Assembly (NCBI RefSeq): GCF_027922005.1
Contig: NZ_BSEV01000011.1
Location: forward strand, 124,001 to 188,000
DNA: 64,000 nt
From: Streptosporangium carneum
GTDB taxonomy: Bacteria; Actinomycetota; Actinomycetes; Streptosporangiales; Streptosporangiaceae
Direction: 5' to 3'
Part shown: positions 63,961-64,000 of the stretch, in pieces
Numbering within the stretch: the stretch's first letter is position 1
How the letters are laid out: every line of letters starts with the position of its first letter
The notes under the pieces: model-generated
What the model was told of the DNA's origin: nothing
Databases searched by the model: none
What the model saw: the letters and a program-made list of their open reading frames with translations, nothing else
Position numbers and translations under genes: made by a program

Positions 63961-64000
63961 GGAGCGGTCGGCGCGAGCCGCGCCCCGCCGGGGGACTACC

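Overview
The window is chromosomal DNA from a high-GC actinomycete. Streptosporangiaceae (Streptosporangium/Nonomuraea-like) is my best guess from gene style; no rRNA is present to settle it. Signs of the group are dense GC-rich genes with ATGA/GTGA start-stop overlaps, a GAF-ANTAR protein, an ECF sigma factor paired with a DGPF/YciI protein, an F420/PPOX-type oxidoreductase, an MmyB-like regulator, a Tat-exported PhoX-like protein and a tRNA Glu-Asp-Phe array.

Layout. 1-7780: a tight five-gene cassette on one strand (DUF4132, MoxR AAA+ ATPase, DUF5682, von Willebrand A, SWIM zinc finger), the best candidate for an under-described system; it resembles the enterobacterial yehI/L/M/P/Q locus. 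7781-13551: a decayed accessory island next to tRNA-Lys, holding an internally deleted tyrosine recombinase, a duplicated 3' half of the tRNA, two broken IS630-type elements, and between them a NucA/NucB-type nuclease toxin tail (one in-frame stop) with a possible immunity gene. 13667-20027: housekeeping genes (DEDDh exonuclease, acyl-CoA dehydrogenase, PspC, MFS, zincin, phosphoesterase) ending in three tRNAs and a strong terminator. 20176-25112: an IS5-like scrap, a TetR unit with a large palindromic operator and two divergent genes, a secreted alpha/beta hydrolase, recombinase and IS debris, and an unrecognised gene.

25441-37946: membrane protein, secreted I36-like inhibitor, PLP decarboxylase, two-component pair with a penicillin-binding-like serine hydrolase, the ECF42-type sigma/DGPF unit, AlkD-like glycosylase and several small proteins. 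38022-44109: efflux and regulator region (DHA2 MFS, SDR with MmyB-like regulator, MMPL exporter with divergent MarR). 44110-46518: a low-gene-density stretch with two secreted small proteins and a scrap of a siderophore-type ABC ATPase. 46519-49763: stand-alone PurN-like formyltransferase, PhoX-like protein and a HAD hydrolase.

49839-52799: an alkylation-damage cluster in which an ECF sigma factor, an Ogt methyltransferase, a 2OG-Fe(II) oxygenase and an unknown protein are all translationally coupled, with a second Ogt just upstream. 53189-63681: unknown TPR-like protein, lipoprotein and membrane protein pair, GH15 enzyme, double-domain universal stress protein, signal peptidase I, two tandem PAP2 phosphatases, and GAF and GAF-ANTAR sensors. 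The window ends in a GC-rich short-period repeat that reads as a collagen-like Gly-X-Y sequence on the minus strand.
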